A model generated the notes under the pieces. The model had not been told where the DNA came from and searched no databases. It was given only the letters and a program-made list of their open reading frames with translations. From Miscanthus floridulus (taxonomy: Eukaryota > Streptophyta > Magnoliopsida > Poales > Poaceae), in NCBI RefSeq assembly GCF_019320115.1, contig NC_089584.1, positions 53,441,633-53,505,632 on the forward strand: DNA of 64,000 nt. The letters are read 5' to 3'. This document shows positions 10,769 to 23,511 of this stretch, piece by piece. Each line of letters starts with the position of its first letter. Within the stretch, counting starts at the first letter, position 1. Made by a program: the position numbers and the translations under genes.

Positions 10769-11279
10769 ATTGAAGAGGAATAATATAATTGTGCCAAACT
10801 GAATTTACTAGAGAGAATGAAAACTTCATACAATAAACAGAGGCAATAATTCATTCTCTAATCATCACATCATCAATTAGATTACTAGCGCCATACGTAG
10901 TGCATTCCAACATGACAAGTTTTAAACTTAACCATCACGACACGCATCCCGAAGGACGCAAATTAAAGTACATTACATGCCAAGTTCGAATTAAAAAGGT
11001 ACATCCAACATCAGTCTTCATACTTAAGTTCATTACATCAATGACTGCAAAAGCTTAACTAGTGAGACTTGCTAACAAACTACTCGTCGAAGTGATCGTT
11101 GTCCACATCGGAGACACCTTGGACTTCTTCTGGGTCTTCCTCTTCTTCTTCATCTACAGGCTCAGCTGCATTGTCATCCATCTACACATCCTCTTCTTCC
11201 TCATCGGCCTCAATCACTTGAGGTCCACCCACATTAGGATACCTCGGTATGGGGTGAGGAATAGGAAATAGACAGTTGT
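10769..11279. other. Spacer between leader ORF and gag of the chromovirus
   Basis: AT-rich sequence, with no domain recognised on either strand. A + strand open frame at 11,062-11,271 is hydrophobic by composition but is the shadow of an acidic-codon stretch on the other strand. Nothing else is supported. Confidence 0.5.
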
Positions 11280-12167
11280 TCAGTTGATGGTGCTCAACCT
11301 GAAGCTCTTCAAGCTATTCTTGGAGTGCTTGCTCCCTTTGAAAGGCATTGTGGTTAGCCAAAATCCAACCCAACGTCTTTCTTCTGCAAACTCTAAAGCT
11401 GCATCTCTGTGACGGATCACATGATCCAACTCTTGTGCTGCCTCATCTCTCTCAATAGTGAGGTTCTTTAGCTGGTTATGAAGCTTGTCTCTCTCGTGTG
11501 CTGTTTGACCCCACTGTTGCAGGCGATAATTTGCAATACCACAAATCTCATTAACTTCTTGCTGAGCTCTCCCACATGCATCCACCCTACGGTGATACTT
11601 GCAGGCACGCAACCTAAACTTGTGCTGGGCTGCCATTGCCTTGCCAGCTTCATCTAGCACACTAGAAAGGGTGTTTTGCCTAACTCGACATAGCTTCAAG
11701 ACTGCCATCATAGCACTCATTCTAGCATTATCGCTCTGCACACATTCGCCATGGCCTCGAACCAAGGCCTGGCCAACGTCCTGAGTCCACTCAGCCTTAG
11801 TAGGAGCCACTCGGGGAATGGATGAAGCTGGTCCACCCACTAACTCATCCCTAAAGCTCTATGCTATATCCATCAGCACATCAAGGGCAGCAACCTGAGC
11901 GGCTTCCCATGGGCTTTGCCCATTGGTCTTAATGCTCCACCCATGCCACAATGGTCTTGTGGGGTTTTGCAGCACTATAAAGGTCACGACGTACCATGGT
12001 ACATCTCCCAATGGTACCGCCTGCCTCCACGTGTAGCGGGGTGCCTCTGAGTACCCAACTGAACTGAGCACCCTCCAGAGCAAAGTGGGAGTACTGAACT
12101 GGTCCAAAAAGGTGCTGCTACCAATAGGAAGCACGGCTGCGGCCATCTGTATCAAAAAGGGATTCAA
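11280..12167 (-). pseudogene. Additional sense ORF in the chromovirus leader
   Basis: Between the PBS and gag on the minus strand there is a ~295-codon frame running from MNPFLIQMAAAVLPIGS (12,167) to FRLSTIN (11,280), interrupted once by a TAG just after DVLMDIA (about 11,859). I do not recognise a named family. The first ~100 codons are rich in aromatic and proline residues (TWRQAVPLGDVPWYVV). The remainder is strongly alpha-helical, with heptad-like spacing and many Arg/Glu/Gln (HERDKLHNQLKNLTIERDEA), so a coiled coil is likely. Sense ORFs upstream of gag are known in some plant gypsy groups, but their role is unknown. A captured host gene fragment is an alternative. Confidence 0.55.
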
Positions 12168-12930
12168 CTCACGTGAGAGGATTATTTTGCTGAGAGATTG
12201 CGCTTAATACTTAGGATAAGCAATTATAAGGGAGGGAGTAATGCAATGTGAATGACATGAGTGAATATGATGCATGCTCATTCCGTATGTCCTCACAACC
12301 CTAAGAAAAGTAAAGTTTTAGCGGGATATATGGTGGCATACATACGTTCTCTCAATTAGCGGTAACTAGTCGATCTACATGGTGCGTTGTTAGCGTACCT
12401 GCAGAAATCTTCATTGCAGCCCAACCCGACAAGATATAATGCTAATAACACAAGTAGTAACTAAGATACTCTCCATATATACATCCTCAGATATATATAC
12501 TTCGGTATCCAAACTACCCGATAGATGTACCCACAATTAAGTACCTTCATATATACATGTATGCAATATGTAGATACTCCAGTAACCACAACTAACTCTC
12601 CCCTAGACCGACAGTTGGATGGTCATGCTCTCACAACTCACACTTACCTTAGCGTAGAGGTAATTGATCCATGCATTACCATTCAAGCGAATGGCACCCA
12701 TGCAATATCACGCTGCATGGACGACAAAATAGAAACAATCAATTTCCCCCAAGTTAGTAATTATATATAAGCCACCTAGAAGTCCTTAAGTGGGCTACAA
12801 GGGATGTGATCACCAGTAAACCATAAAAATTTTTATTTTTGAACACTTCTATATAACTATAAGTTGGAAAACCATTTTCACAACAAAAGCTTTTGTTTTA
12901 AATAGCCATAAGATATGTTTAATGTTGAAT
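12168..12930. other. Chromovirus 5' leader
   Basis: Untranslated leader between the PBS and the leader ORF, AT-rich with TATATA runs near 12,475-12,500. A + strand open frame (12,525-12,770) has no recognisable content. No gene is seen. Confidence 0.55.
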
Positions 12931-12945
12931 CTAGCTCTGATGCCA
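12931..12945 (-). other. Primer binding site of the chromovirus (initiator Met tRNA type)
   Basis: The minus strand reads TGGCATCAGAGCTAG, two bases inside the 5' LTR. This resembles the plant initiator-methionine PBS (TGGTATCAGAGC) with one change. It confirms that 12,948-13,187 is the 5' LTR. Confidence 0.85.
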
Positions 12946-12947
12946 GC

Positions 12948-13187
12948 TGTCATAGAACCGACCAATTTGTAAGAGCATAAGTACAAAAACAATCGCCGAA
13001 ATGATCAAATTCTCGCACTTGAGTGTTGCACACTTTTCATTTCATAAAAACAACACACATGAAATATAACAATATTGCAATGTTTCGAAAACATGTTCAT
13101 GCAATATAAGCTCATGAATGGATGAATGATGCTCATGTTCATGAAATGCAAGTGCAAATGTGGAAGCCAAACACCTGGGGTGTTACA
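12948..13187 (-). repeat. 5' LTR of the chromovirus
   Basis: 240 bp, TGTCATAG...GGTGTTACA on the + strand, next to the GTTTC duplication at 13,188-13,192. It differs from 6,088-6,330 by a few transitions and two short deletions. Confidence 0.93.
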
Positions 13188-13192
13188 GTTTC

Positions 13193-13749
13193 TGCAACTA
13201 GAGGGGTTGAGCTAACAACACTTGCCTTGATGGCTTGAGTGTCATGCTCGGCGAGCTCACTAATGGGTATGTCTGAGTGGAATATGGGTCCGTCATTCGT
13301 GATGGGGTTGTCATAGCCCTCATGTGGCGTTCCATTGCTCCTTAACCTACCTCCTGGCATATGCCCAAGTCATTCCGGGGACCGACTCAGGTGGCCTATT
13401 GGCCTCCCCTTGATGGAGATTATGTGGGCTTGGCTCGAGGTTAGGATTGAACTAGAAGGTCAAGATGACCCTGTCCGCTTCTGAGCAGGTCAGGAAAAGG
13501 CTGCTGGGGCTCATCTTCATTTTCTCCCCTAGCTCTATTTGACGTGAGGTGGCCTCGAGCCCTTTGTGGGCCGGCCTTCAAACCTCGGTCGGTCGCCACT
13601 CATATCGAATGAGATGACTATCGCTTCGTGATGCAACGTGAAGTGTTGTGACGCAATAATTGCATATGCGATGCTTGGATGTATGAGATGAATGTGAGAA
13701 TGGATGAATGAATGCTCATGCACTAGAGAAGTAAAGTGGAGGTTGGTAA
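13193..13749. repeat. Tat 3' UTR module A2
   Basis: The second tandem copy of the module at ~5,580-6,082. It carries the same order of motifs: a TTGATGGCTTGAGTG-like start, CATAGCCCTCATGTGGC, a GACTCAGGTGGCC motif, then ACGTGAGGTGGCC and AACCTCGGTCGGTCG. It leads into the satellite array; the ~13,600-13,740 part is unique and AT-richer. No gene is seen. Confidence 0.7.
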
Positions 13750-16700
13750 AGTTACCTCGATGACTCGAGTGACAGTTTTGGAGAGCTCTTACCAGATATG
13801 ATCCTGTGAAATCTGGGTCCATCATTTGTGACGGGGTTGACATAACCCACATAGGGCATCCTGCTGCTCCCTACCCGTCTCTCGGCAGTGGCCTGAGCCG
13901 TCTAATCAACTTGGGCAACTTACTGGCCTCTCCTCGATGGAGATTCTGTAGGTGGGCCCCTACAAACCCTTCCTAGGAAGGATAAGGCTAAAGCTTGGGG
14001 TGCGGGGACAAAAACTCTGATCACGTTGGTGAGCAAAAATGCCATAGCCGCTGGGGCATAGGTTTCTTGCAGTCCGACTAGTTTTACTCAGCGTTTATTT
14101 CCGCACACCTTGCCTCTTGGTTTTAGTGTGAGAAAAGGGTTGGGCATAGAGAATGTCTACCAAATAGACACTCTTGCCAGCCCCCGAGTGAGGCCTGACC
14201 TCTTGCAGTTGCTAGTGTCAGGTGTCACTTAGAGATGACCCATCTCTTGGTAGCGGCCTGAGCCATTTGATCGACTTAGGCAACCTACTGGCCTCTCTTT
14301 GATGGAGATTCCACTAGTGGGCCCCTCTAAACCCTTCCTAGGAAGGCAGAGGCTAAAGCTCGGGTGTGGGGACAAAAACTCTGATCACGCTGGTGAGCAA
14401 AAATGCTATAGCCGCTGGGGCGTAGGTTTCTTAAGGTCCAACCAGTTTTACTCAGGGTTTGTATCCACACACCTTGCCTTTAGGTTTTAGCATGAGAAAG
14501 GGGTCAGGCATGGAGAACATCTACCGAATAGACACTCTTGCTAGCCCCCGAGTGAGGCCTGATGCCTTGCCGTTGCTAGGGTCGGGTGTCACTTAGAGAT
14601 GACCCATCTCTCGGTAGCAGCCCAAGCCATCCGATCGACTTAGGTGACCTACTGGCCTCTCCTCGATGGATATTCTATTGGTGGCCCTTCCAAACCCTTC
14701 CTAGGAAGGCAAAGGCTAAAGCTTGGGGTGCGAGGACAAAAACTCTAATTATGCTGGTGAGCAAAAACACCGTAATCGCTGGGGCGTAGGTTTATTACGG
14801 TCTGACCAGTTTTACTCTAGGTTTGTTTTCGCACACCTTGCCTTTAGGTTTATCATGAGAAAGGGGTCGGGCATAGAGAATGTCTACCAAATAGACACTC
14901 TTGCCAGCCCCTGAGTGAAGCCCGACCCCTTGCCATTGCTAGGGTCGGGTGTCACTTAGAGATGACTCATCTCTTGGTAGCGGCCCGAGCCCTTCGATCG
15001 ACTTGGGTGATCGGCTAGCATAGGACTTTCCTTGATGGCTCGAGTGACAGGTTCAGAGAGCTCTTACCAAACATGTTCAAGTGGAATGTAGGTCTGTTGA
15101 TGATGACGGAGTCGACATAACCCACATGGGGCATCCTACTACTCCTTACCCATGTCTCGGCAGCAGCCAAGCTGTCCGATCGACTTGTGTGACCAACTAG
15201 CCTCTCCTCAATGGAGATTCTATAGGTGGGCCCCTCCAAACCCTTCCTAGGAAGGCAGAGGCTAAAGCTCAGGGTGCGAGGACAAAAACTCTAATCATGC
15301 TGGTGAGCAAAAACACTATAGCCGCTGGGGCCTAGGTTTCTTGTAGTTCAACCAGTTTTAATCAGCGTTTGTTTTCACATACCTTGCCTTTTTGTTTTAG
15401 CATGAGAAAGGGGTTGGGCATAGAGAATATCTACCGAATAGACACCCTTGCCAGCCCCGAGTGAGACCTGACCTCTTGCTGTTGCTAGGGTCGGGTGTCA
15501 CTTAGAGATGACTTGTCTCTCGGTAGCGGCCCGAGCCGTCCGATCGACTTAGGCGACCTGCTGGCCTCTCCTTAATGGAGATTCCACCGGTGGGCCCCTC
15601 CAAACCCTTCCTAGGAAGGTGGAGGCTAAAGCTCAGGGTGCGGGGACAAAAACTCTGATCATGCTAGTGAGCAAAAATGCCATAACCGCTGGGGTGTAGG
15701 TTACTTGCAGCCGACCAGTTTTACTCAGGGTTTGTTTTCGCACACCTTGCCATTAGGTTTTAGCATGAGAAAGGGGTCGGGCATAGAGAATGTCTACCGA
15801 ATAGACACTCTTGCCAGCCCTCGAGTGAAGCCCAACCCCTTGCCGTTGCTAGGGTTGGGTGTCACTTAGAGATGACTCATCTCTTGGTAGCGGCCCGAGC
15901 CCTCCGATCAACTTGGGTGACCGGCTGGCATAGGACTTACCTTGATGGCTCGAGTGATGGGTTTGGAGAGCTCTTACCGAACATGTCCAAGTGGAATCTA
16001 GGTCCGTTGTTCATGATGGAGTCGGCATAACCCGTATGGGGCATCCTACTGCTCCTTACCCATCTCTCGGCAGTGGCCAAGCCGTCTGATCGACTTGTGT
16101 GACCTGCTGGCCTCTCCTCGATGGAGATTCTATAGATGGGCCCCTCCATACCCTTCCTTGGAAGGCGAAGACTAAAGCTTGGGGTGCAGGGAAAAAAACT
16201 CTAATCACGCTGGTGAGCAAAAATGTTGTAGCAGCTGGGGCATAGGTTTCTTGCAGTTTGACCAGTTTTACTCTGCGTTTGTTTCCACACACCTTGCCAC
16301 TAGGTTTTAGCATGAGAAAGCGGTCGGGCATAGAGAATGTCTACCGAATAGATACTCTTGCCAGCCCTCGAGTGAGGCCCGACCTCTTGCCGTTGCTAGG
16401 GTCAGGTGTCACTTAGAGATGACCCATCTCTTCGGAGCGGCTCGAGCCATTCGATCGACTTAGGCGACCTATTGGCCTCTCCTCGATGGAGATTCTATCG
16501 GTGGGCCCCTCCATACCCTTCCTTGGAAGGCGAAGACTAAAGCTTGGGGTGCGGGGACAAAAACTCTAATTACGCTGGTGAGCAAAAATGTTGTAGCAGC
16601 TGGGGCATAGGTTTCTTGCAGTTTGACCAGTTTTACTCTGCATTTGTTTCCGCACACCTTGCCACTAGGTTTTAGCATGAGAAAGCGGTCGGGCATAGAG

Positions 16701-17500
16701 AATGTCTACCGAATAGATACTCTTGCCAGCCCTCGAGTGAGGCCCGACCTCTTGCCATTGCTAGGGTCAGGTGTCACTTAGAGATGACCCATCTCTCTGG
16801 AGCAGCTCGAGCCATTCGATCGACTTAGGCGACCTATTGGCCTCTCCTCGATGGAGATTCTATCGGTGGGGCCCTCCAAACCCTTACTGAAAAGGTGGAG
16901 GGTAAAGCTCGGGGTGCGGGGACAAAAACTCTGATCACGCTGGTGAGCAAAAATGCTGTAGCCACTGGGGCATAGGTTTCTTGCAGTTCGACCAGTTTTA
17001 CTCAGTGTTTGTTTCTACATACCTTGCCTTTTATGTTTTAGCATGATAAAGGGGTCGAGCATAGAGAATGTCTACCAAATAGACACCCTTGCCAGCCCCT
17101 GAGTGAGGCCCGACCTCTTGCCGTTGCTAGGGTCGGGTGTCACTTAGAGATGACCCGTCTCTCAATAGCGGTCCGAGCCATTCAATCGACTTAGGAACCC
17201 TCCTAGCCTCTCCTTGATGGAGATTCCGCTGGTGGGCCCCTCCAAACCCTTCCTAGAAAGGTAGAGGCTAAAGCTCGGGGTGCGGGTACAAAAACTCTGA
17301 TCATGCTGGTGAGCAAAAATGCTGTAGCCGCTGGGGCATAGGTTTCTTGCGGTCCAACTAGTTTTACTCGGGGTTTGTTTCTGCACACCTTACCTTTAGG
17401 TTTTCGCATGAGAAAGGGGTCGGGTACAGAGAATGTCTACTGAATAGACACTCTTGCGAGCCCCTGAGTGAGGCCCGACCACTTGCCGTTGCTAGGGTCG

Positions 17501-17900
17501 GGTGTCACTTAGAGATGACCCATCTCTCGGTAGCGGCCCGAGCCGACCAATCGACTTAGGTGACCTGCTGGCCTCTCCTTGATGGAGATTCCATTGGTGG
17601 GCCCCTCCAAACCATTCATGCAAAGGCAGAGATGAAAGCTCAGGGTGTAGGACAAAAACTCTAATCACGCCGATGAGCAAAATGCCATAGCCGCTAGGGC
17701 ATAAAAAGGGGTCGGGCATAGAGAATGTCTACCGAATAGACACTCTTGCTAGCCAACCAGTTTTACTTAGGGTTTGTTTCTACACACCTTGCCTTTAGGT
17801 TTTAGCATGAGAAAAGGGTCGGGCATAGAGAATGTCTACCAAATAGACACTCTTGCCAGCCCCCGAGTGAAGCCTAACTCCTTGCTGTTGCTAGGGTTGG
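17501..17900. repeat. Rearranged 399-bp monomer
   Basis: Where other monomers have the end of the GTAGGTTTCTTG motif and the start of CCGACCAGTTTTAC, this one carries an extra copy (17,703-17,754) of the segment GGGTCGGGCATAGAGAATGT through CTTGCTAGCC, which also occurs at its normal place ~115 bases later. It is a local template jump or duplication within one unit. Confidence 0.7.
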
Positions 17901-18437
17901 GTGTCACTTAGAGATGACCCACCTCTTGGTAGCAGCCCGAGCCCTCCGATTGGCTTGGGTGACCTGCTGGCACAGGACATACCTTCATGGCTTGAGTGAC
18001 GGGTTCAAAGAGCTCTTACCGGACATGTTAGAGTGGAATCCGAGTCCGTTGTTCATGACAGAGTTGGCATAACCCACATGGGGCATCCTACTGCTCCTTA
18101 CCCATCTCTCGGCAGTGCCCAAGCCATCCGATTGACTTGTGTGACCTGCTGGCCTCTCCTAGATGGAGATTCCATTGGTAGGCCCCTCCATACCCTTCCT
18201 GGGAAGGCGGAGACTAAAGCTCAAGGTGCGGGGACAAAAACTCTTATGACGCTGGTGAGCAAAAATGCTGTAGCAACTGGGGCATAGGTTTCTACCAGTT
18301 TTACTCTATGTTTGTTTCCGCACACCTTGCCTTTAGGTTTTAGCATGAGAAAGGGGTCAGGCATAGAAAATGTCTACCGAATAGACACTCTTGCTAGCCC
18401 TTGAGTGAGGCCCGACCTCTTGCCATTGCTAGGGTCG

Positions 18438-20989
18438 GGTGTCACTTAGAGATGACCCACCTCTCGGTAGCGGCCCAAGCCGTTCGATCGACCTAGCCAA
18501 CCTACTGGCCTCTCCTTGTTGGATATTCCCCCGATGCACCCCTCCAAACCCTTTCTAGGAAGGTGGAGGCTAAAGCTCAGGGTGCAGGAACAAAAACTCT
18601 GATCACGCTAGTGAGCAAAAACGCTGTAGCTGCTGGGGCGTAGGTTTCTTGTGGTCCGACCAGTTTTACTCAGGGTTTGTTTCCATACACCTTACCTTTA
18701 GGTTTTAGCATGCAAAAGGTGTTAGTCATAGAGAATATCTACCAAATAGACAATCTTGCCAGCCCCCAAGTGAGGCTCGACCCCTTGCCATTGCTAGGGT
18801 CGGGTGTCACTTAGAGATGACCCGTCTCTCAGTAGTGGCCCAAGCCATCCAATCGACTTAGGTGACCTGCTGGCCTCTCCTCAATGGAGATTCTACTGGT
18901 GGGCCCCTCCAAACCCCTCATGGGAAGGCGGAGGCTAAAGCTCGGGGTGCAGGACAAAAACTCTAATCACGCTGGTGAGCAAAAATGTCATAGCCGCTAA
19001 GGTGTAGGTTTCTTGCGGTCCGACCAGTGTTACTCAGGGTTTGTTTCTGCACACCTTGCCTTTAGGTTTTAGTGTGAGAAAGGGGTTGGGCATAGAGAAT
19101 GTCTACCAAATAGACACTCTTGCTAGCCCTCGAGTGAGGCCTGACCCCTTGCCATTGCTTGGGTCGAGTGTCACTTAGAGATGACTCATCTCTTGGTAGC
19201 GGCCCAAGCCCTCCGATCAACATGGGTGACCTGCTAGCATAGGACTTACCTTGATGGATTGTGCAACAGGTTTAGAGAGCTCTTACTAGACATGTCCGAG
19301 TGGAATCCAAGTCCATTGTTTGTGATGGAGTTGGCATAACCCATATGGGGCATCCTACTGCTCCTTACCCATCTCTCGACAGCGGCCAAGCCGTCCGATC
19401 GACTTATGTGACCTACTGGCCTCTCCTAGATGGAGATTCCATAGGTGGGCCCCTCCATACCCTTCCTAGGAAGGCAGAGACTAAAGCTCAGGGTGCAAGG
19501 ACAAAAACTCTTGTCATGTTGGTGAGCAAAAATGTTGTATCAGCTAGGGCGTAGGTTTCTTATAGTTCTACTAGTTTTACTCTACGTTTGTTTCTGCACA
19601 CCTTGCCTTTAGGTTTTAGCATGAGAAAGGGGCCGAGCATAGAGAATGTCTACCAAATAGACACTCTTGCTAGCCCTCAAGTGAGGCCTAGCCTCTTGCC
19701 ATTGCTAGGGTTGGGTGTCACTTAGAGATGACCCACCTCTTGGTAGCGGCCCGAGCTGTCCGATCAACTTAGATGACCTACTGGCCTCTCCTTAATGGAT
19801 ATTTTGCTGGTGCACCCCTCCAAACCCTTTTTGGGAAGGTGGAGGCTAAAGCTCAGGGTGCGGGGATAAAAACTCTAATCACGCTAGTGAGCAAAAATGT
19901 TGTAGCCGCTAGGGCATAGGTTTCTTGCGGTCCGACTAGTTTTACTTAGGGTTTGTTTCCGCACACCTTGCCTTTTAGGTTTTAGCATGAGAAAGGTGTC
20001 AGTCATAGAGAATGTCAACCAAATAGACAATCTTGCTAGCCCCCAAGTGAGGCTCGACCCCTTACCATTGCTAGGGTCTGGTGTAACTTAGAGATGACCC
20101 GTCTCTCGATAGCGGCCCGAGCCATCCGATCGACTTAGGTGACCTGTTGGCCTCTCCTCGATGGATATTCTTTTAGTGGGCTCCTCCAAACCCTTCTTGG
20201 GAAGGCAGAGGCTAAAGCTCAGGGTGTGGGACAAAAACTCTGATCACGCTGGTGAGCAAAAATGCCATAGCCGCTGGGGCGTAGGTTTCTTGCAGTCTGA
20301 CCAGTTTTACTTAGGGTTTGTTTCTGCACACCTTGCCTTTAGGTTTTAGCATGAGAAAGGGGTTGGGCATAGAGAATGTCTACCAAATAGACACTCTTGC
20401 CAGCCCTTGAGTGAGGCCTAACCCCTGGCCATTGCTTGGGTCGGGTGTCACTTTGAGATGACTCATCTCTTGGTAGCGGCCTGAGCCCTCTGATCGACTT
20501 GGGTGACCTGCTGGCATAGGACTTACCTTGATGGCTTGTGTGACAGGTTCAGAAAGCTCTTACCAGACATGTCCGAGTGGAATCTATGTCCATCGTTTGT
20601 GACGGTCGGCATAACCCGTATGGGGCATCCTATTGCTCCTTACCCATCTATCGACAGCGGCCAAGCCATTCGATCGACTTGTGTGACCTATTGGCCTCTC
20701 CTCGATGGAGATTCCATAGGTGGGCCCCTCCATACCCTTCCTAGGAAGGTAGAGACTAAAGCTCGGGGTGCGGGGACAAAAACTCTGATCACGCTGGTGA
20801 GCAAAAATGATGTAGTAGTTGGGGTGTAGGTTTTGGGCAGTTTGACCAGTTTTACTCTACGTTTGTTTCCACACACCTTGCCTTTAGGTTTTAGTGTGAG
20901 AAAGGGGTCGGGCATACCGAATGTCTACCGAATAGACTCTCTTGCTAGCCCTAGAGTGAGGCCCGGCCTCTTGCCATTGCTAGGGTCAG
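18438..20989. repeat. Higher-order repeat, period about 1,275 bp (S-S-L twice)
   Basis: Landmark spacing gives 18,438 to 19,714 (1,276) and 19,714 to 20,989 (1,275), each with pattern S, S, L. Corresponding monomers share private variants, for instance the GTGTCAGTCATAGAGAA/GTGTTAGTCATAGAGAA form and AATAGACAATCTTG near 18,720-18,760 and 19,995-20,035. Confidence 0.7.
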
Positions 20990-23511
20990 GTGTCACTTAG
21001 AGATGACCCGTCTCTCGGTAGTGGCCCGAGCCATCTGATCGACTTAGGCGACCTATTGGCCTCTCCTCGATGGAGATTCTACTAGTGGGCCCCTCCAAAA
21101 CCTTCCTAGGAATGCAGAGGCTAAAGCTCAGGGTGAGGGGACAAAAACTCTGATAATGCTGGTGAGCAAAAATGCTGTAGCCGCTGGGGCATAGATTTAT
21201 TATGGTCCAACCAGTTTTACTCAGGGTTTGTTTCCACACACCTTGTTGTTAGGTTTTAGCATGAGAAAGGGGTCAAGCATAGAGAATGTCTACTGAGTAG
21301 ACACTCTTGCTAGCCCCCAAGTGAGGCCCAACCCCTTGCCATTGCTAGGGTCGGGTGTCACTTAGAGATGACCTGTCTCTTGGTAGCAGCACGAGCCGTC
21401 TGATCAACTTGGGTGACCTGCTGGCACAGGTCTTATCTTGATGGCTCAAGTGATGGGTTCTAAGAGATCTTATCGGACATGTCTGAGTGGAATCTAGGTC
21501 TGTCATTTGTGATGGAGTTAGCATAACCCGCATGGGGCAGTGGCCAAGCCGTCTAATTGACTTGTGTGACCTATGGGCCTCTCCTCGATGGAGATTCCAT
21601 AGGTGGGCCCCTCCAAACCCTTCTTGGGAAGGCGGAGACTAAAGCTCAGGGTGCAGGGACAAAAACTCTGACCATGCTGGTGAGAAAAAACGTTGTAGCC
21701 ACTGGGGCATAGGTTTCTTGCAGTTCGACCAGTTTTACTCAGCGTTTATTTTTGCATACCTTGCCTTTTATGTTTTAGCATGAGAAAGGGGTCGAGCATA
21801 GAGAATGTCTACCAAATAGATACCCTTGCTAGCCCTAGAGTGAGGCCCGACCTCTTGCCATTGCTAGGGTCGGGTGTCACTTAGAGATGACCCGTCTCTC
21901 GGTAGCATCCTGAGCCATCCAATCGACTTAGGCGACCTACTGGCCTCTCATTGATGGAGATTCCACTGGTGGGCCCCTCCAAACCCTTCCTAGGAAGGCA
22001 GAGGTTAAAGCTTGGGGTGCGGGGATAATAGCTCTGATCATGCTGGTGTGCAAAAATGCTGTAGCCGCTAGGGCGTAGGTTTCTTGTGGTCTAACCAGTT
22101 TTACTCAAGGATTATTTCTGCACACCTTGCCTTTAGGTTTTAGCATGAGAAAGGGGTCGGTTATAGAGAATGTCTACTAAATAGACACTCTTGTGAGCCC
22201 CCGAGTGAGGCCCGACCACTTGCCATTGCTAGGGTCGGGTGTCACTTAGAGATGACCTATCTCTTGGTAGCGGCCCAAGCGGTCCAATCGACTTAGGTGA
22301 CCTGCTGGCCTCTCCTTGATGGAGATTCCATTGGTGGGCCCTCCAAACCCTTCATGGGAAGGTAGAGGCTAAAGCTCGAGGTGCAGGACAAAAACTCTGA
22401 TCACACTAGTGAGCAAAAATGCCATGGCCGCTGGGGCGTAGGTTTCTTGCTATCCAACCAGTTTTACTCAAGGTTTGTTTTTGCACACCTTGCCTTTAGG
22501 GTTTGGCGTGAGAAAGGGGTCAGGCATAGAGAATGTCTACTGAATAGACACTCTTGCTAGCCCCCGAGTGAAGCCCGACCCCATGCCATTGCTAGGGTCG
22601 GGTGTCACTTAGAGAGGACCCATCTCTTGGTAGCGGCCTGAGCCCTCTGATCGACTTGGGTGACCGGCTAGCATAGGACTTACCTTGAGGCTCAAGTGAT
22701 GGGTTTGGAGAGCTCTTACCAAACATGTCTGAGTGGAATCCGGGTCGATCGTTCATGACAGAGTCAGCATAACCCACATGGGGCATCCTACTGCTCCTTA
22801 CCCATCTCTCGGTAGTGGCCAAGCCATCCGATCAACTTGTGTGACCTGCTGGCCTCTCCTCGATGGAGATTCTATAGGTGGGCCCCTCTGTACCCTTCCT
22901 AGGAAGGCAAAGACTAAAGCTCGGGGTGCGGGGACAAAAACTCTGATCATGCTGGTGAGCAAAAATGCTGTAGCAGCTGGGGCGTAGGTTTCTTGCAGTT
23001 TGAATAGTTTTACTCTAGGTTTGTTTCTGCACACCTTGCATTTAGGTTTTAGCTTGAGAAAGGGGTTGGGCATAGAGAATGTCTACCAAATAGACACTCT
23101 TGCCAGCCCTTGAGTGAGACCCGACCTCTTGCCGTTGCTAGGGTCGGGTGTCACTTAGAGATGACCCACCTCTCGGTAGCGGCCCAAGCCATCCGATCGA
23201 CTTAGGCAACTTGCTGGCCTCTCCTTGATGGATATTCCACCAGTGTGCACCTCCAAACCCTTCCTAGGAAGGTGGAGGCTAAAGCTCGGGGTGCAGGGTC
23301 AAAAACTCTAATCACGCTATTGAGAAAAAATGCAGTAGCCGTTGGGGCGTAGGTTTCTTGTGGTCCGACCAATTTTACTTAGGGTTTATTTTTGCACACC
23401 TTGCCTTTAGGTTTTAGCATGAGAAAGGTGTCAAACATAGAGAATGACTAGCGAATAGACACTCTTGCCAGCCCCCGAGTGAGGCCTGACCCCTTGCCAT
23501 TGCTAGGGTCG

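Larger units (their letters stand above)
6083..13192 (-). mobile_element. Chromovirus (Ty3/gypsy) inserted in the Tat 3' UTR
   Basis: The LTR element body is 6,088-13,187, with perfect 5-bp target duplications GTTTC at 6,083-6,087 and 13,188-13,192. LTRs are 243 and 240 bp. By eye they differ by about six substitutions (all transitions) and two short indels, so the insertion is relatively young. Order on the minus strand: 5' LTR, Met-type PBS, leader ORF, gag with zinc knuckle, protease, RT, RNase H, integrase, chromodomain, polypurine tract, 3' LTR. The chromodomain and domain order place it among chromoviruses, probably Tekay/Del-like. Several single-codon stops interrupt gag-pol, so it is non-autonomous now. 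Confidence 0.95.
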
